Source: Unio delphinus (Eukaryota > Mollusca > Bivalvia > Unionida > Unionidae). From it: a stretch of 64,000 nucleotides of DNA. Under the pieces are notes generated by a model, which did no database searches, had not been told where the DNA came from, and saw only the letters and a list, made by a program, of their open reading frames with translations. Position 1 is the stretch's first letter; every line of letters begins with the position of its first letter. The stretch is from NCBI GenBank assembly GCA_029339505.1, contig JAQISU010000134.1, positions 336,501 to 400,500 of the forward strand, written 5' to 3'. Positions 1 through 11,610 of this stretch are shown one piece after another. A program made the translations under genes and the position numbers.

Positions 1-61
1 TATTAAGAAAAAGATATTTTGCAATCATCTCACTCATCTCCTTAATTTTTTCTTATGTGAT

Positions 62-275
62 TGAGATTTTGCAAAGGCTTGGTATGAGGACATCTTTATA
101 AGTCAGTTGTTTCCCTTAAGGGTACAAAACTGAGGGTCCAAAATCCCCTTGGTGTCAAAACTGGGGTGTCAGATTTAATAAAACACAAACCCTGTTGTCA
201 GAACTGGGATTTACATTACAAATTTGTGAACCCCTGATGCACAAACAAGGGTAAAGAAAAACACTGCAAGTTAAA
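62..275 (+). repeat. Dispersed repeat, copy 1
   Basis: AAGTCAGTTGTTTCCCTTAA, AAAATCCCCTTGGTGT and CAAGGGTAAAGAAAAACACTGC have counterparts in the same order around hAT copy 2 (34110-34134 joined to 36521-36655). No coding capacity. Confidence 0.55.
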
Positions 276-663
276 CATGCAAACAACATTAAACACTAGA
301 CAACTGAATATCATTGCCAGCATGTGGTCAGTGTTACACCAGCGTATTCAATGTGCAAAATTAATTAAATATCAGTGTAATATCAGTGCAATACAAGACA
401 GGTATTGACCCGTAAGCACTGCTGAATTTTTCTATACTGAGATTACTTCAGTTCAAATTAAATTTGATTTGGACCAAAGTACATTTTCTGACGTTAGACT
501 AAACTGCCAACTCTTTTATTTAAATTTCAAAAACACTGTAGCAATTGTTAAAATATAAAATCAACTAAAAGCCATATCTGAACACAAAAAGACATGTATG
601 TAGACTGGTTCATGGATGATGACCCTTGGCAATGAATATCAACTACATACCATATATACTCAT

Positions 664-805
664 TTATAACTTGAATCAAACTGCAAACAACAAAGATCTG
701 CAGGCACATTATGCTACAGCAGATCAGGGTCCATGTTGCTTGTCTGATTACTCCAATCAAACTGCACAGACCCAGATCTGCCTGCACATTATGCAGTTTA
801 TATGT
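664..805. repeat. Dispersed palindromic element, copy A, with a partial duplicate
   Basis: 723-805 has CAGGGTCCATGTTGCTTG, GATTACTCCAATCAAACTGC, ACAGACCCAGATCTGCCTGC and ATTATGCAGTTT. 672-715 repeats AATCAAACTGCAAACAAC, AAGATCTGCAGGCACATTAT, a second partial unit. Overlapping open frames on both strands are by-products. Confidence 0.6.
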
Positions 806-1204
806 GAGCACATATGGTGTTTAAACACTGTGAGAAGGCCTCATTTTGATAGACTGACTGGTGCTGGGACAATTATCTTCTGCAATATGAACCAGATATC
901 TACACAACAAATGACTGGGTCCATCAACACTGATACAGGAACCATGAGTCTTTACACAGACTATTGACCATATTATCTCAGGTCAAAAAAACTTAAGAAG
1001 GAAGACTACACTGAAAAAACTGTCAAATTTTAATTTCAGATTTTAAAACAGGACTGCTGACAATAAATGAAAGGAAGTTTATTAATGTTTTTTTTAAACT
1101 TTGGAAGTAGGATACATTATAGAGAGAGTACGAAAACAGCACAATTTGACTGTACCTACATACAAACCTATCTCACATTACTGAACTACAGACTCTTATA
1201 ATTC

Positions 1205-1599
1205 TAACCGATATGCCCACAGATCTCACACTACTGCAAAATAGACCCTGATAGTTTCAATCATTAGGCCTGTGTATCTCACACTACTCAGTAGACCCTG
1301 AGTCTTAACTGACATCCCCGCATATCTCACACTACTGAAAAAAAGACCTGATAGTTTGAATTAATATACCCACATATCTCACACTCACTGAAATATAGGC
1401 CCTGATAGTTTGAATTAATATACCCACATATCTCACACTACTGAAATACAGGATCAGATAGCTTGAATTTGTATGCCCACATATCTCACACTCACTGAAA
1501 TACAGGCCCTGATAGTTTGAATTAATATGCCCACATATCTCACAGTACTGAAAAATGGGCCCTGAAAGCTTAAACTTGTATACCCACATGTCTCACACT
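1205..1599 (+). repeat. 54-bp minisatellite, about 7 copies
   Basis: Units start CCCACATATCTCACACT and run through CTGAAATACAGGCCCTGATA and GTTTGAATTAATAT. The outer copies are more diverged. Because 54 is a multiple of 3, the minus strand stays open (85 codons), which is not evidence of a gene. Confidence 0.92.
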
Positions 1600-1771
1600 C
1601 AGGACTGGCCCAAGGGATTTTGGTGCCCTTAGGGTGAACTATGGCTTTGATAGCCCCAAATAAAGAAGAAACAAAAAGAAAAAATATTAACTTCCATTTA
1701 ATTTTGCACTGCTTAAAAACTTTGTGCCTTAGGCAACCATCAAGTTCACCTATATGATTGAACCGACCCTG
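1600..1771. mobile_element. Small hAT-type MITE at the end of the 54-bp array
   Basis: Ends CAGGACTGGCCCAAGG and (reverse complement) CAGGGTCGGTTCAATC. Flanked by CTCACACT (1592-1599) and CTCACATT (1772-1779), 7 of 8 identical. GTGCCCTTAGGG / GTGCCTTAGGCA blocks near each end. Confidence 0.65.
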
Positions 1772-1814
1772 CTCACATTGCTGATATGAAGATCAAGACA
1801 CCATGAATTGATAT

Positions 1815-1936
1815 ATTTTCATCCATGAAAAATATACATACAGTATTAAGTTTTATTTTCATCCATGAAAAATATACATACAGTATTAAGTTTTATTTTC
1901 ATCCATGAAAAATATACATACAGTATTAAGTTTTAT
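1815..1936 (+). repeat. 40-bp tandem repeat, 3 copies
   Basis: Three essentially identical units of ATTTTCATCCATGAAAAATA plus TACATACAGTATTAAGTTTT. Confidence 0.95.
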
Positions 1937-2029
1937 TCAAAACTGACATGCCTGAAATAATGCTAGTCTACACAAATATCATTATGTTGGGATTGAAAAA
2001 CAAAGTATTAAATGATACTGCTTGAGGTT

Positions 2030-2700
2030 TAGGACTACAAACATGTAACTTATAATACTACATGTATTGTTACTTATGACTAAAAACATGTAACTTATAA
2101 TAATATTGTTACTTATGAATACAAACATGTAACTTATAGTAATATTGTTACTCAGGACTATAAACATGGTAACTTATAATAATATTGTTACTCATGAATA
2201 CAAACATGTAACTTGTAGTAATATTGTTACTCATGACTAAAAACATGTAACTTATAATAATATTGTTATTCATGACTACAAACATGTAACTTATAATAAT
2301 ATTGTTACTCATGACTAAAAACATGTAACTTATAATAATATTGTTACTTATGACTACAAACATGTAACTTATAATATTATAATACTATTGTTACTCATGA
2401 CTACAAACATGTAACTTATAATAATATTGTTACTTATGATACAAACATGTAACTTATAGTAATATTGTTACTCATGACTACAAACATGTAACTTATAATA
2501 CTATTGTTACTCATGACTACAAACATGTAACTTATAATACTATTGTTACTCATGACTACAAACATGTAACTTATAATACTATTGTTACTCATGACTACAA
2601 ACATGTAATTTATAATACTATTGTTACTTGTGACTACAAACATGTAACTTATAATACTATTGTTACTCATGACCACAAACATGAAACTTATAATATTATT
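2030..2700 (+). repeat. 39-bp minisatellite, about 17 copies
   Basis: Unit ACTACAAACATGTAACTTAT then AATA(A/C)TATTGTTACTCATG. Unit length varies from 36 to 42 by small indels; right-hand copies are most uniform. The minus strand encodes repeated MFVVMSNNSIISY-like 13-mers in three short frames, an effect of the 39-bp period. Confidence 0.95.
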
Positions 2701-2807
2701 GCTATGTATTCTAGAGACAAATGTTGCATATTATACTGTTTTTGTAATAACAAAATTATGAAGATGTGTCATAATGAAAAGTTATTTATAACATTCAGTT
2801 TAGGATG

Positions 2808-3005
2808 CTTATTATCACAGTGTTTTAAGAATGTTAGTTATCACATTGTGATTTAAGGAAGTTTGTTAACATACTGTGTTTTAAGGATATGTATTATCAC
2901 ATTACATTTTAAGGAAGTTTGTCTTCACATTGTGTTTTAAGGAAGTTTCTTATCACATTGTGTTTTAAGGAAGTTTCCTACCACTTTCTGTTTTAAGGAT
3001 GCTTT
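2808..3005 (+). repeat. Degenerate 28-32 bp tandem repeat
   Basis: About seven units resembling TTATCACATTGTGTTTTAAG plus GAAGTTT. Confidence 0.8.
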
Positions 3006-3294
3006 ATAGAAGAATTTGAAGGTGTTTCATGTCAGTGTTTTTTTAAGAATAAATGGTATCCAATAATGTGTTTTAAGATGTGTCATAAGTTATTTATAGC
3101 ATGACATAACTGATCCAATATTTTGTTATACAATTTTCTATTTTTTTAGAAGTACACATTTGTTACAGACACTTCATCCTGATGTGACCCAGGTTATTAC
3201 AATAAAATCCAATTTGCATCTAACACATTATGATGTATTACCATGTGATAAATAACATCATACATTTGTGTTTATTTCATTTAAAAGTTATAAA

Positions 3295-3550
3295 GGGGCC
3301 CCGAGTGGCCGAGTGGTCTAAAGCGCTGTCCGTTACGGACCACTGCCTTCTCACCTCTGTCTGCGTGTGTTCGAGTCTAAGATTCGGCAAATGTAGTTAT
3401 GTGAGAAAGCTTGCCAGTAGCTTCTCGTGGGTCGGTGGTTCTTTCCAGGCTTTGTCCGGTTTCTTCCTCCACCATTAATACTGGCCGCCATGTATAGCCT
3501 ATATTGTGCTGAAAAATGGCGTTAAGCCATTAAAAAAAAAAAAAAAAAAA
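3295..3550 (+). mobile_element. tRNA-Leu-like SINE, family 1, with poly(A) tail
   Basis: Head GGGGCCCCGAGTGGCCGAGT with A box TGGCCGAGTGGTCTAAAG and B box GTTCGAGTCT. Core GTAGCTTCTCGTGGGTCGG ... TTCTTCCTCCACCATTAAT ... CTGGCCGCCATGTATAGCC ... GGCGTTAAGCC, then A20. Perfect 12-bp target duplication AAAAGTTATAAA (3283-3294; 3551-3562). The core resembles the Meta domain of bivalve SINEs (from memory). Confidence 0.9.
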
Positions 3551-3919
3551 AAAAGTTATAAACATTTTTAAAAGCCAATATTTCCTCACAATCTAAGTTT
3601 CACCAAAAATAAATTAGAAATTATTCAACTGCCTCAAGCAAATACATGAGCATTGCTAAATGTCAGAATCACATTGTAACCTTTCCCATACAAAGACAAA
3701 ACTGAGATTTTTAATACATACTAAATATATAATTCCATGATAATCAAATATAAAGGTTAAAACTGCCCTATGTAACTAAAATTTATTGCAACAAGTAAGT
3801 AGAGAAGTGGCTGCTGCACACTGCATAGCATGAGTAAAATAGCCAAAAAATTATATAGATATAACCTCATTTTTAGACCAAGAGACATGGAACTAAAGTA
3901 ACCCCCATTTTTTATTTTA

Positions 3920-4268
3920 AGCAACCGTACCTATATAATGATATCTATGAAATTTGTACTTTGAACAACCATACCTATATAATGATATCTATGAAATTTG
4001 TACTCTGAAAAACCATACCTAACTAATGATATCTATGAAATTTGTACTCTGAATAACTGTACCTATATAATGATATCTATGAAATTTGTACTCTGAACAA
4101 CCGTACCTATATAATGATATCTATGAAATTTGTACTCTGAACAACTGTACCTATATAATGATATCTATGAAATTTGTACTCTGAAAAACCATACTTATAT
4201 AATGATATCTATGAAATTTGTACTCTGAACTGTACCTATATAATGATATCTATGAAATTTGTACTCTA
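3920..4268 (+). repeat. 44-bp minisatellite, about 8 copies
   Basis: Units of AACAACCGTACCTATATAAT followed by GATATCTATGAAATTTGTAC and TCTG; the last full unit is shortened. Confidence 0.95.
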
Positions 4269-4272
4269 TATA

Positions 4273-4380
4273 TCAGGGTCTGAGTTGTTTGTTTCTTCTG
4301 CTGATTACTCCTAACAAACTGTGCTAACCAAGATCTACCTGCATATTATGCAATGTCAGATTATAGTCTATGCAGTTTTA
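4273..4380. repeat. Dispersed palindromic element, copy B
   Basis: CAGGGTCTGAGTTGTTTG, GATTACTCCTAACAAACTG, AAGATCTACCTGCATATTAT, then TAGTCTATGCAGTTTT, which is the inverse of the AAACTG..AGACC arm. Four sites share this arrangement (see also 664-805, 5043-5146, 17408-17515). Confidence 0.65.
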
Positions 4381-4662
4381 TGGTAGGTGAGTATAAGGTT
4401 ATACTTTAACTGGAGACAAAGGTTCCAGAATAGAGTTAAAATCTGCTTATTGGAACTTGAACCCCACATTTTGGCTTTGATTGGTTTTCCTATCATCCAT
4501 GGTCCATAATCAGTTGTGGACCTCCAAGGCCAAGATATAAACATGCAATTATCCTTGATTTGCATTCAGAGTGAAAGTAGACTCTTATTTCCCTATCAAG
4601 TAGTACATATCTACCTGCAGTTTTGTGCAGACTTACACTCTACCTATGTCTGTATACAACCC

Positions 4663-4755
<93 letters not shown>
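4663..4755 (+). repeat. (AC)n(AT)n microsatellite
   Basis: About 19 AC units directly followed by about 27 TA units. Confidence 0.98.
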
Positions 4756-4758
<3 letters not shown>

Positions 4759-5042
4759 CTGACACTGACATCTACAGTATACTTAAAAAAGGATTCTGAC
4801 ACTTTCACCTATATTTAAAAAGATAGATTAAAAACATATTCACTAACACAGATACCTATACACTTAAAACCACATACATGTATTCACTAACACAGAAACT
4901 ACACTTAAAAATACAGATTCGCTGACACAGATGTTTGTTAACATGCAAATATAAAGAAATAAGAACACTGGTTGCTATCAGTAATTCAATCAAGTCCAAC
5001 TACAAACAACATAGACCCTAATCTGTGGTCACACTAACAAGT

Positions 5043-5146
5043 GAGGGTCTATGATATTTGGTCTCTTTACTATTCTTAACAAATTGCATAGACCTGGATC
5101 TGCTAGTGCGATAGTTATGCAATGGCAGATTTTAAACCTAGTAGAT
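5043..5146. repeat. Dispersed palindromic element, copy C
   Basis: AGGGTCTATGATATTTGG, AACAAATTGCATAGACCTGG, ATCTGC, TTATGCAATGGCAGATTT. Same blocks as 4273-4380, more diverged in the right arm. Confidence 0.6.
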
Positions 5147-5259
5147 TACAGATGAATCTCACTTATACATGTAGGAAAATAAACACGATACATATTTTCT
5201 ATGTTTTCTTGATACTAAAACTATTATTTAACTGAATAACATAGTTCAAAGGTAAAGAA

Positions 5260-5504
5260 GGGGCCCCGAGTGGCCGCATGGTCTAAAAGCACTCTCCGAT
5301 ACAGATCACTGCCATCTCATCCGTCCACGTGGGTTCAAGTCTAAGATTGGGCAAATGTAGTTATGTGAGAACGCTTGCCAGTAGCTTCTCATGGGTCAGT
5401 GGTTCTTTCCGGGGATTTTCTCTGGTTCTTCCTCCATCAATAATACTGACCACCATGTATAACCTATCATGTGCTGAAAAAATGGCGTTAAACTATACGA
5501 CAAT
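5260..5504 (+). mobile_element. tRNA-Leu-like SINE, family 1
   Basis: Same head and core as the copy at 3295 with more substitutions; ends GGCGTTAAACTATACGAC. Near-duplicate flanks CAAAGGTAAA (5247-5256) and CAAAAGTAAA (5505-5514). Confidence 0.88.
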
Positions 5505-5930
5505 CAAAAGTAAACACAGACAAACATATGGACAGACAGAAAGATAGAGCTATAAACTTTCAGTGCCTTAACATTATAATACTGTACATGTAATATGTAT
5601 GGAATTTTTATTATTTTATAAACCCAGCATTTTGTAGTTAAAAAGGTCTATCAGCTTAACTGAAAAGGTACTCCAACTATATCTGACAAAAGCATTTCTA
5701 GTATGTAACCTTCACTATAATTACACAAATTAATTGCAAAAGATAATTGCCTAAATGGATTGGGTGTTGCCACTAGTAGAAAGGTTGTGACTCGTCATCT
5801 ATTATGATTTTTATCAGCACCCATGATAAAATTCTCAAAGTAAATTAAACTAATTTCAAAACTGGGCAAAGTTTCACATATTTTTATTTTATTTTGTGAA
5901 GTTCGAAAGATTACCTATCATTTGCATCTG

Positions 5931-6003
5931 TTAGTTGTACTAAAATCTAAAGTTGTACTAAAATCTAAAGTTGTACTAAAATCTAAAGTTGTACTAAAAA
6001 TAA
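5931..6003 (+). repeat. 18-bp tandem repeat, 4 copies
   Basis: GTTGTACTAAAATCTAAA repeated four times, the last changed at its end. Confidence 0.95.
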
Positions 6004-6399
6004 AATGTCAACCCATTCAGCACTAATTGTATGTATTTTGAAAGCCAAGCAATAATACAAATGACCAGTTATATGACACATGTATGTAGTGCATAAAAGA
6101 GCAAATTCTTTCTGTAGAGAGAATAATTAAGGTCATTACATTTACATAATATAGCCATAAATTGCAAACACAAATAACTCACCTGTGTTATCCAGTAATA
6201 TAGCAAACAAATATAGACACTTGTAAAACATTTCTACTCTCCATGTATAAAAAATACTTCTATTCTACATAAAGATAATTCTGTATTAAAGAAAACTTGA
6301 TTTACATCAAGGCAAAATTATTAATGAGTAACTTTTATCTAAAAGATACCAAACACCATCATTCAGTCTATTATATGTTCCATTAATTGAGTACATTAT

Positions 6400-6992
6400 A
6401 ATGGTACAAGATGGATAATAAAACAGTATGGTACAATATGGATCATAAAACATTATGTTACAGGATAGATAATAAAACATTATTGTACAAAATGAATAAT
6501 AAAACATGGTACAGGACAGATAATAAAACATTATGGTACAATATGGATCATAAAACATTATGGTACAGGATGGATAATAAAACATTATGGTACAAGATGG
6601 ATAATAAAACATTATGGTACAAGATGGATTATAAAATGTATGGTACAGGACAGATAATAAAACATTATGGTACAAAATGAATAATAAAACATTATGGTAC
6701 AGGACAGATAATAAAACATTATGGTACAAGATGAATAATAAAACATGGTACAGGACAGATAATAAAACATTATGGTACAAGGTGGATTATAAAACATTAT
6801 GGTACAAAATGAATAATAAAACATTATGGTACAGGATAGATAATACAACATTATGGTACACGATGAATATTAAAACATTATGTTACAAGATGAATAATAA
6901 AACATGGTACAGGACAGACAATAAAACATTATGGTACAAGATGGATTATAGAACTTATGATACAAGATGGATAACAAAATCATTTATAATAT
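6400..6992 (+). repeat. 27-bp minisatellite, about 22 copies
   Basis: Unit ACATTATGGTACAAGATGGA plus TAATAAA, with several 24-bp short units (ATGGTACAGGACAGATAATA). The 27-bp period keeps long frames open on both strands (157 codons minus, 105 codons plus). I treat these as artefacts: no codon bias differing from the array and the frames end with the array. Confidence 0.95.
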
Positions 6993-7144
6993 AGTACCAT
7001 TCCTTATTAATGTACACTCTCTGATAGCAGGTGACTCAATGCAAGACTTACTCGACACAAAATTTTATAAAGCTGGTCTCCTTAGTGTTGTCATCATTGT
7101 CACACCATTATCTCAATGATAGGAGGAATGTATTAGGATAATTT

Positions 7145-7690
7145 TAATTTTTAAAAAGATGTACTGTCTGGCATTCAACAAGGGAATATAGTACTCCCCC
7201 ACTTTAATAATATTCACTGTCTGATATTCCACAACAAATACAGTACTCCCTGACAATAATGATGTCCAATGTCTGGTATTCCAGAAGTGAATTCTAATAT
7301 ACATCGACTTTAATGATATTCACTGTCTGATATTCCACAACAAAATTCAGTATTCTCTCACTATAATGATGTTTATTTGTCTGGTATTCCAGAATTGAAT
7401 ACTAGTATACATCAACTTTAATGATATTCACTGTCTGATATTCCACAACAAAATTCAGTACTCTCTCACTATAACGATGTTTATTTGTCTGGTATTCCAG
7501 AATTGAATACTAGTATACATCAACTTTAATGATATTCACTGTCTGATATTCCACAACAAAATTCAGTACTCTCTCACTATTATGATTTTCATTTGTCTGG
7601 TATTCCAGAACCGGATACTAGTACTGCCCCACTATAATGCTATTTCAATGTCTGGTACTCAACCACAGAATACAGTACTCCTTTATAATT
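7145..7690 (+). repeat. 54-bp minisatellite with alternating A/B units (108-bp higher-order repeat)
   Basis: A units: TCTGGTATTCCAGAATTGAA ... CTTTAATGATATTCACTG. B units: TCTGATATTCCACAACAAAA ... CACTATAATGATGTTTATT. In 7260-7600 they alternate strictly and each A resembles other A units more than B. Flanking units are degenerate. Confidence 0.9.
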
Positions 7691-7776
7691 ATACAGTCCT
7701 AGGGAGCCACAAAAGTAGACTGCATTATATATGAAATTGCATCACAAACATGGTTAAATGATGCAAGTACAATACT

Positions 7777-7871
7777 TGTGTTACACTTACGAACTAAATG
7801 ATTCAAGTCCTCTAACATAATCCAGTACAGCTAAATGATTCAAGTCCTCTAACATAATCCAGTACATGTAC
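7777..7871 (+). repeat. 37-bp minisatellite, left part
   Basis: Units GCTAAATGATTCAAGTCCTC plus TAACATAATCCAGTACA. Separated from the right part by the hAT MITE; the duplicated ACATGTAC lies within a unit. Confidence 0.93.
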
Positions 7872-8344
7872 TAGGGCATAACCGATTAGCATTTTTCTAC
7901 TGATTTCCGATTCCGGATTTTGGGCATGAAATTTTTCCGATTCCGGATATGATTCACTTAATCGGAAATGCTAAATTTTTTTTTTTTTTTTCTATAAAGT
8001 TTCATCTTCCGTTTCCGGGTTTCTGGTATCTGGTTTTGCCGTGTCTAGCATGTTACTTAGTACTTTACCATATCCAGCTTCATTTCCGGTTTTCACCCGC
8101 CAGTTCAAATAGATTGTCTCACAGCGTGGTTGTGTTGACCATATTGGACTTTTCTGACTTCTTATTTAACTTTATTAATGCACTATCGAATGACACGCAG
8201 TGTTAGACACGGTGCTATAGAAATTCAACTTCATTATTTTTATTATCCGAATCGGTCGTTCCTGCCTTGTCCGACTCCGATTAATCGGAAGTTCATACTA
8301 TCCGGTGGAATCCGATTTCCGGATCAAAAGTCGATTATGCCCTA
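7872..8344. mobile_element. hAT-type MITE inserted in a minisatellite
   Basis: 473 bp with inverted ends TAGGGCATAACCGATTAG and TAGGGCATAATCGACTTT. Perfect 8-bp target duplication ACATGTAC (7864-7871; 8345-8352). Repeated TTCCGATTCCGGAT subterminal motifs. No coding capacity; reading frames inside are chance. It splits the 37-bp tandem array in two. Confidence 0.92.
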
Positions 8345-8830
8345 ACATGTACAGCTAAATGATTCAAGTCCTCTAACATAATCCAGTACAGCTAAATGAT
8401 TCAAGTCCTCTAACATAATCCAGTACAGCTACATGATTCAAGTCCTCTAACATAATCCAGTACAGCTACATGATTCAAGTCCTCTAACATAATCCAGTAC
8501 AGCTACATGATTCAAGTCCTCTAACATAATCCAGTACAGCTACATGATTCAAGTCCTCTAACATAATCCAGTACATCTACATGATTCAAGTCCTCTAACA
8601 TAATCCAGTACAGCTAAATGATTCAAGTCCTCTAACATAATCCAGTACAGCTAAATGATTTAAGTCCTCTAACATAATCCAGTACAGCTACATGATTCAA
8701 GTCCTCTAACATAATCCAGTACAGCTAAATGATACAAGTCCTATAATACTTGTTGGTGTTATGCTTATTAGCCAGTACATGTACAGCTAAATGATACAAG
8801 TTGTCTAAGAAAAGCCAGTAGTGCTGGGTT
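8345..8830 (+). repeat. 37-bp minisatellite, right part, about 11 good copies
   Basis: Continues the same 37-bp unit, with GCTACATG and GCTAAATG variants, to about 8740; degenerate units follow to about 8830. Confidence 0.93.
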
Positions 8831-8910
8831 TAATGACACAGTATTGCTAAATGATACAAATCTTATTATAGCAGCCAGTTCAGTTACATGATTCAAGTCC
8901 TTTAACACAG

Positions 8911-9086
8911 TCTGCATGGGTTTGAGTCTCAGGTTTAACCAAATGTGGGTATGTGAGAAAGCTTACCAGTAGCTTCTCATGTGTCATTGGTTCTTTCCAG
9001 AGTTTTCACAGGTTCTTCCTCCACCATTTATACTGGCTGCCATGTATAGACTATATGGTGCTGAAAATGACATTAAACCCTACAAC
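8911..9086 (+). mobile_element. 5'-truncated SINE, family 1
   Basis: Starts within the B-box part (TGCATGGGTTTGAGTCTC) and keeps the core and GACATTAAACCCTACAAC tail. It ends the 37-bp minisatellite region. Confidence 0.8.
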
Positions 9087-9142
9087 AAAAACAACAATAA
9101 CAACATCCTCTAACACATGCCAGTACATCTAAAAATCAAAGA

Positions 9143-9503
9143 CTTTTCAACTTCAGATCAATGTCAGAATGCCGATTTATTTTTCACTGGAATGCAGCTA
9201 AAAACAATAGCTCTAATGAAAACAGTCCTCATCAGACTTTAACATGGCACCAAAGCCATCTAGAAAATCTTGTCACAGCTACTCTGGAATGAATGGTGGT
9301 ACTGATATGAGCTTTTAATATTAATCTATTCCAGTCTATTTGACCTTGAGGTAAAGTCATACGCTGATGCTTGTAGTTTTATACTTCATTTGGCAATTAC
9401 CCTGAGCTTCAATGTATCAAATGAATTGTGATCAAACTTTGTTTTTAGCTGCATTTCAATGATAAATAAATCAGCATTCTGATATTGATTTGAAGTTGAA
9501 AAG
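9143..9503. repeat. Foldback element with ~64-bp inverted arms
   Basis: Left arm 9143-9207 (CTTTTCAACTTCAGATCAAT ... GCAGCTAAAAACAA) is matched in inverse orientation by 9439-9503, with roughly seven mismatches. The ~230-bp centre has no coding potential. No obvious target duplication. MITE-like. Confidence 0.75.
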
Positions 9504-10416
9504 TAGCATTGATGTATTTTCTTTTCCTTCTCTCTCTCCCTTGAGCCTGTTTAAGTCATCAACCATCTCAAATTGTAGACAGCACTCTTTTCCATTGTGC
9601 AGTCCCAATATGGAGCTATATTTTCCTTCATACAACTATAATACCCAACCTAAATATGTTTCATCTTTTTTCTTTTCCTGGAATCAAGCAATACTCTCAC
9701 TCTTTTAATGATTAATATCATCTATTCTAATCAACAGAACTAAACTATGTTCATTTCACAACCTAATACTAATACACAGTCCTATTAATGTGCAAGTATG
9801 CCTTTTCCAATGGCTGTTTGTGCTCCTACTGGAACTATGACATAATTAGCCTACTTACATAAACCATCACATCCTTCCTGTGGGTTGTAAATTACTAGCT
9901 GACTATATCAATCAGCACAAGTACTTAATGCTACCACCAACAATTCTTGGTTGACAAGAATTCACAACTTAATTACATAAAATGAATTAATGGACTTTAC
10001 TCTTTGTCCTAACTACATTCCTCTGATAATTAGCTATTCATTTACAGATATTTTCTTATGCAGAAAACCAATTCTCAGTATACATGATACAAATCAGTTA
10101 AGACAGATAATTTACTTCTTGTTTTTCATATCAGAAGAAATGCATGAAATTCCTGCAATACATGGTCTATGTTAGACAGAAAACCATTTGATCTGACCTC
10201 ATTCATACCAATGAAATAGTGTATGGTATTCTTAAAATACATAAATCACAAAACATTTCAGACCAAAAATGCATGATTATCTTCTGAACTCAAGGAAAAA
10301 TTGAAGTATGAATTTACAATGAACAAATTCAAAAAATAAATAAAGAATGAAAAATCAATGAACATATTGTATGCAAATGAGACAATACATGTGTGCCTTC
10401 CCAAGTAATTACTCAC

Positions 10417-10476
10417 TTATCATCAGAGAATTCCCGTTTCTTCTCTGGTTCCAGGTCTGACAAATTTCCAGACTCC
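10417..10476 (-). other. Candidate 60-nt exon on the minus strand
   Basis: Minus strand shows ACAG at 10480-10477, then 60 open bases and AA|GTGAGT (10416-10411). The most plausible frame reads ESGNLSDLEPEKKREFSDD, hydrophilic and charged, with no stop; a second frame is open too. The acceptor has a poor pyrimidine tract. The surroundings (10.38-10.95 kb) are unique, AT-rich and unlike the neighbouring repeats. No family recognised. Confidence 0.25.
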
Positions 10477-11514
10477 CTGTTTATTAACAGCTTACTTAAT
10501 GAGAGAAATTACTAATTAATTTTCATTGGAGTTAAATTCTGGCTTCCTCAGAACGTTTACTAATTTCATGCGGGGAATTTATTAAAACTTTAAATTCCAT
10601 CTGGGAACACAAAACCCTCGTTTAACTAAGCCAATCTGAATTAGTTTTTTCTTTTAACCAAAATATTTTTACACTCCCATTAAATTCAGAATAATAATCT
10701 CTGGTTGCCTTTATTAAAAGCTATTTTGGAAAATATAATTTTATGGAACCTGTTTTAAATGACCCAAAATTTCCCAACATTTTTGTTCTGATTTGTCTCA
10801 ACTGTCATTTTTTGGTATTTAACCTTATGTCAACATTGGCCTCTGCCATCTGTCTGTTTTCTAATGGACTCTAATTAAAATTTGATTCATGCCCTCACAA
10901 AGCAATTTCAATCCCTCACAGTCAAAAGTTTATTGCGAGCCTAGCCGATACATCAATCCTAATGTTTATCACGACAGAATGTACTGTGAAATTATCTACA
11001 TAATTCTTCACCTTTACAAAAAAATAATCAAATATTCCATCCGTTATCTAGCCCTTCTTGATTTGTCCACTTAGAAATGTGAAGTATACATATGTACAAA
11101 AACTTCGCATGCCAAACGAGTCAAATCCGTTTTATATTAAATATTACAATCTCTACTCACTTTTACCTGAACCATTCACAATCTTCTGAGTAATTCATTA
11201 GTGACGGAAATTGTACTTACAAATTCGCTACCTGTTTAGTTCATACTGATGACTAACGACAATATTAAAATGTAATTTGTCCCAGATATATTGATTTCTC
11301 AACATGGACCATCGGACATAAACACGACAATAACATACATGTTTTCTATAACGCCCCCTAAACATGTAATATTTACACTTCGGTGTGTATTTCGTCTTCT
11401 TGTATATACATGCATACATACGGTTATGAATGTCAAGTCATATAGAAAATAATGTTTTCTCATATATCAACCCCACCATACCCTACCATTACGTATGAGT
11501 ATACAAACACTTAC

Positions 11515-11610
11515 CTGTCAGTCCAAAATGGTTGATTCCATTTCAACTTATATTCAAAGATTCAATTTAAATTGTCCACCGTCCCAGGTACGTACTTCAA
11601 ATATCCAGCT
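11515..11610 (-). other. Candidate non-coding 5' exon on the minus strand
   Basis: Minus strand acceptor-like CATTCTTATAG, then 96 bases with stops in all frames, ending GGACTGACAG|GTAAGT (a strong donor). Would be 5' UTR of a gene lying to the left. A similar strong donor ACC|GTAAGTT lies at 13828-13821. Inference only. Confidence 0.2.

Noticed and set aside
1982..2682. Repeated-peptide frames on the minus strand (MFVVMSNN type)
   Set aside because: Artefact of the 39-bp minisatellite; frames break wherever a unit has an indel.
3295..3380. tRNA-Leu-like sequence with A and B boxes
   Set aside because: No acceptor-stem pairing or anticodon loop; it is the head of a SINE with tail and target duplication. 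The same holds for the other family-1 copies.
6307..6994. Long overlapping reading frames on both strands (157, 105, 89 and 79 codons)
   Set aside because: They are produced by a 27-bp tandem repeat whose period is a multiple of three. Both strands are equally open and the frames end with the array.
7949..8206. 85-codon frame
   Set aside because: Lies wholly inside a non-coding hAT MITE.
1205..8830. Regularly spaced repeats resembling a CRISPR array
   Set aside because: Whole units are repeated head to tail with no unique spacers, and the genome is animal.
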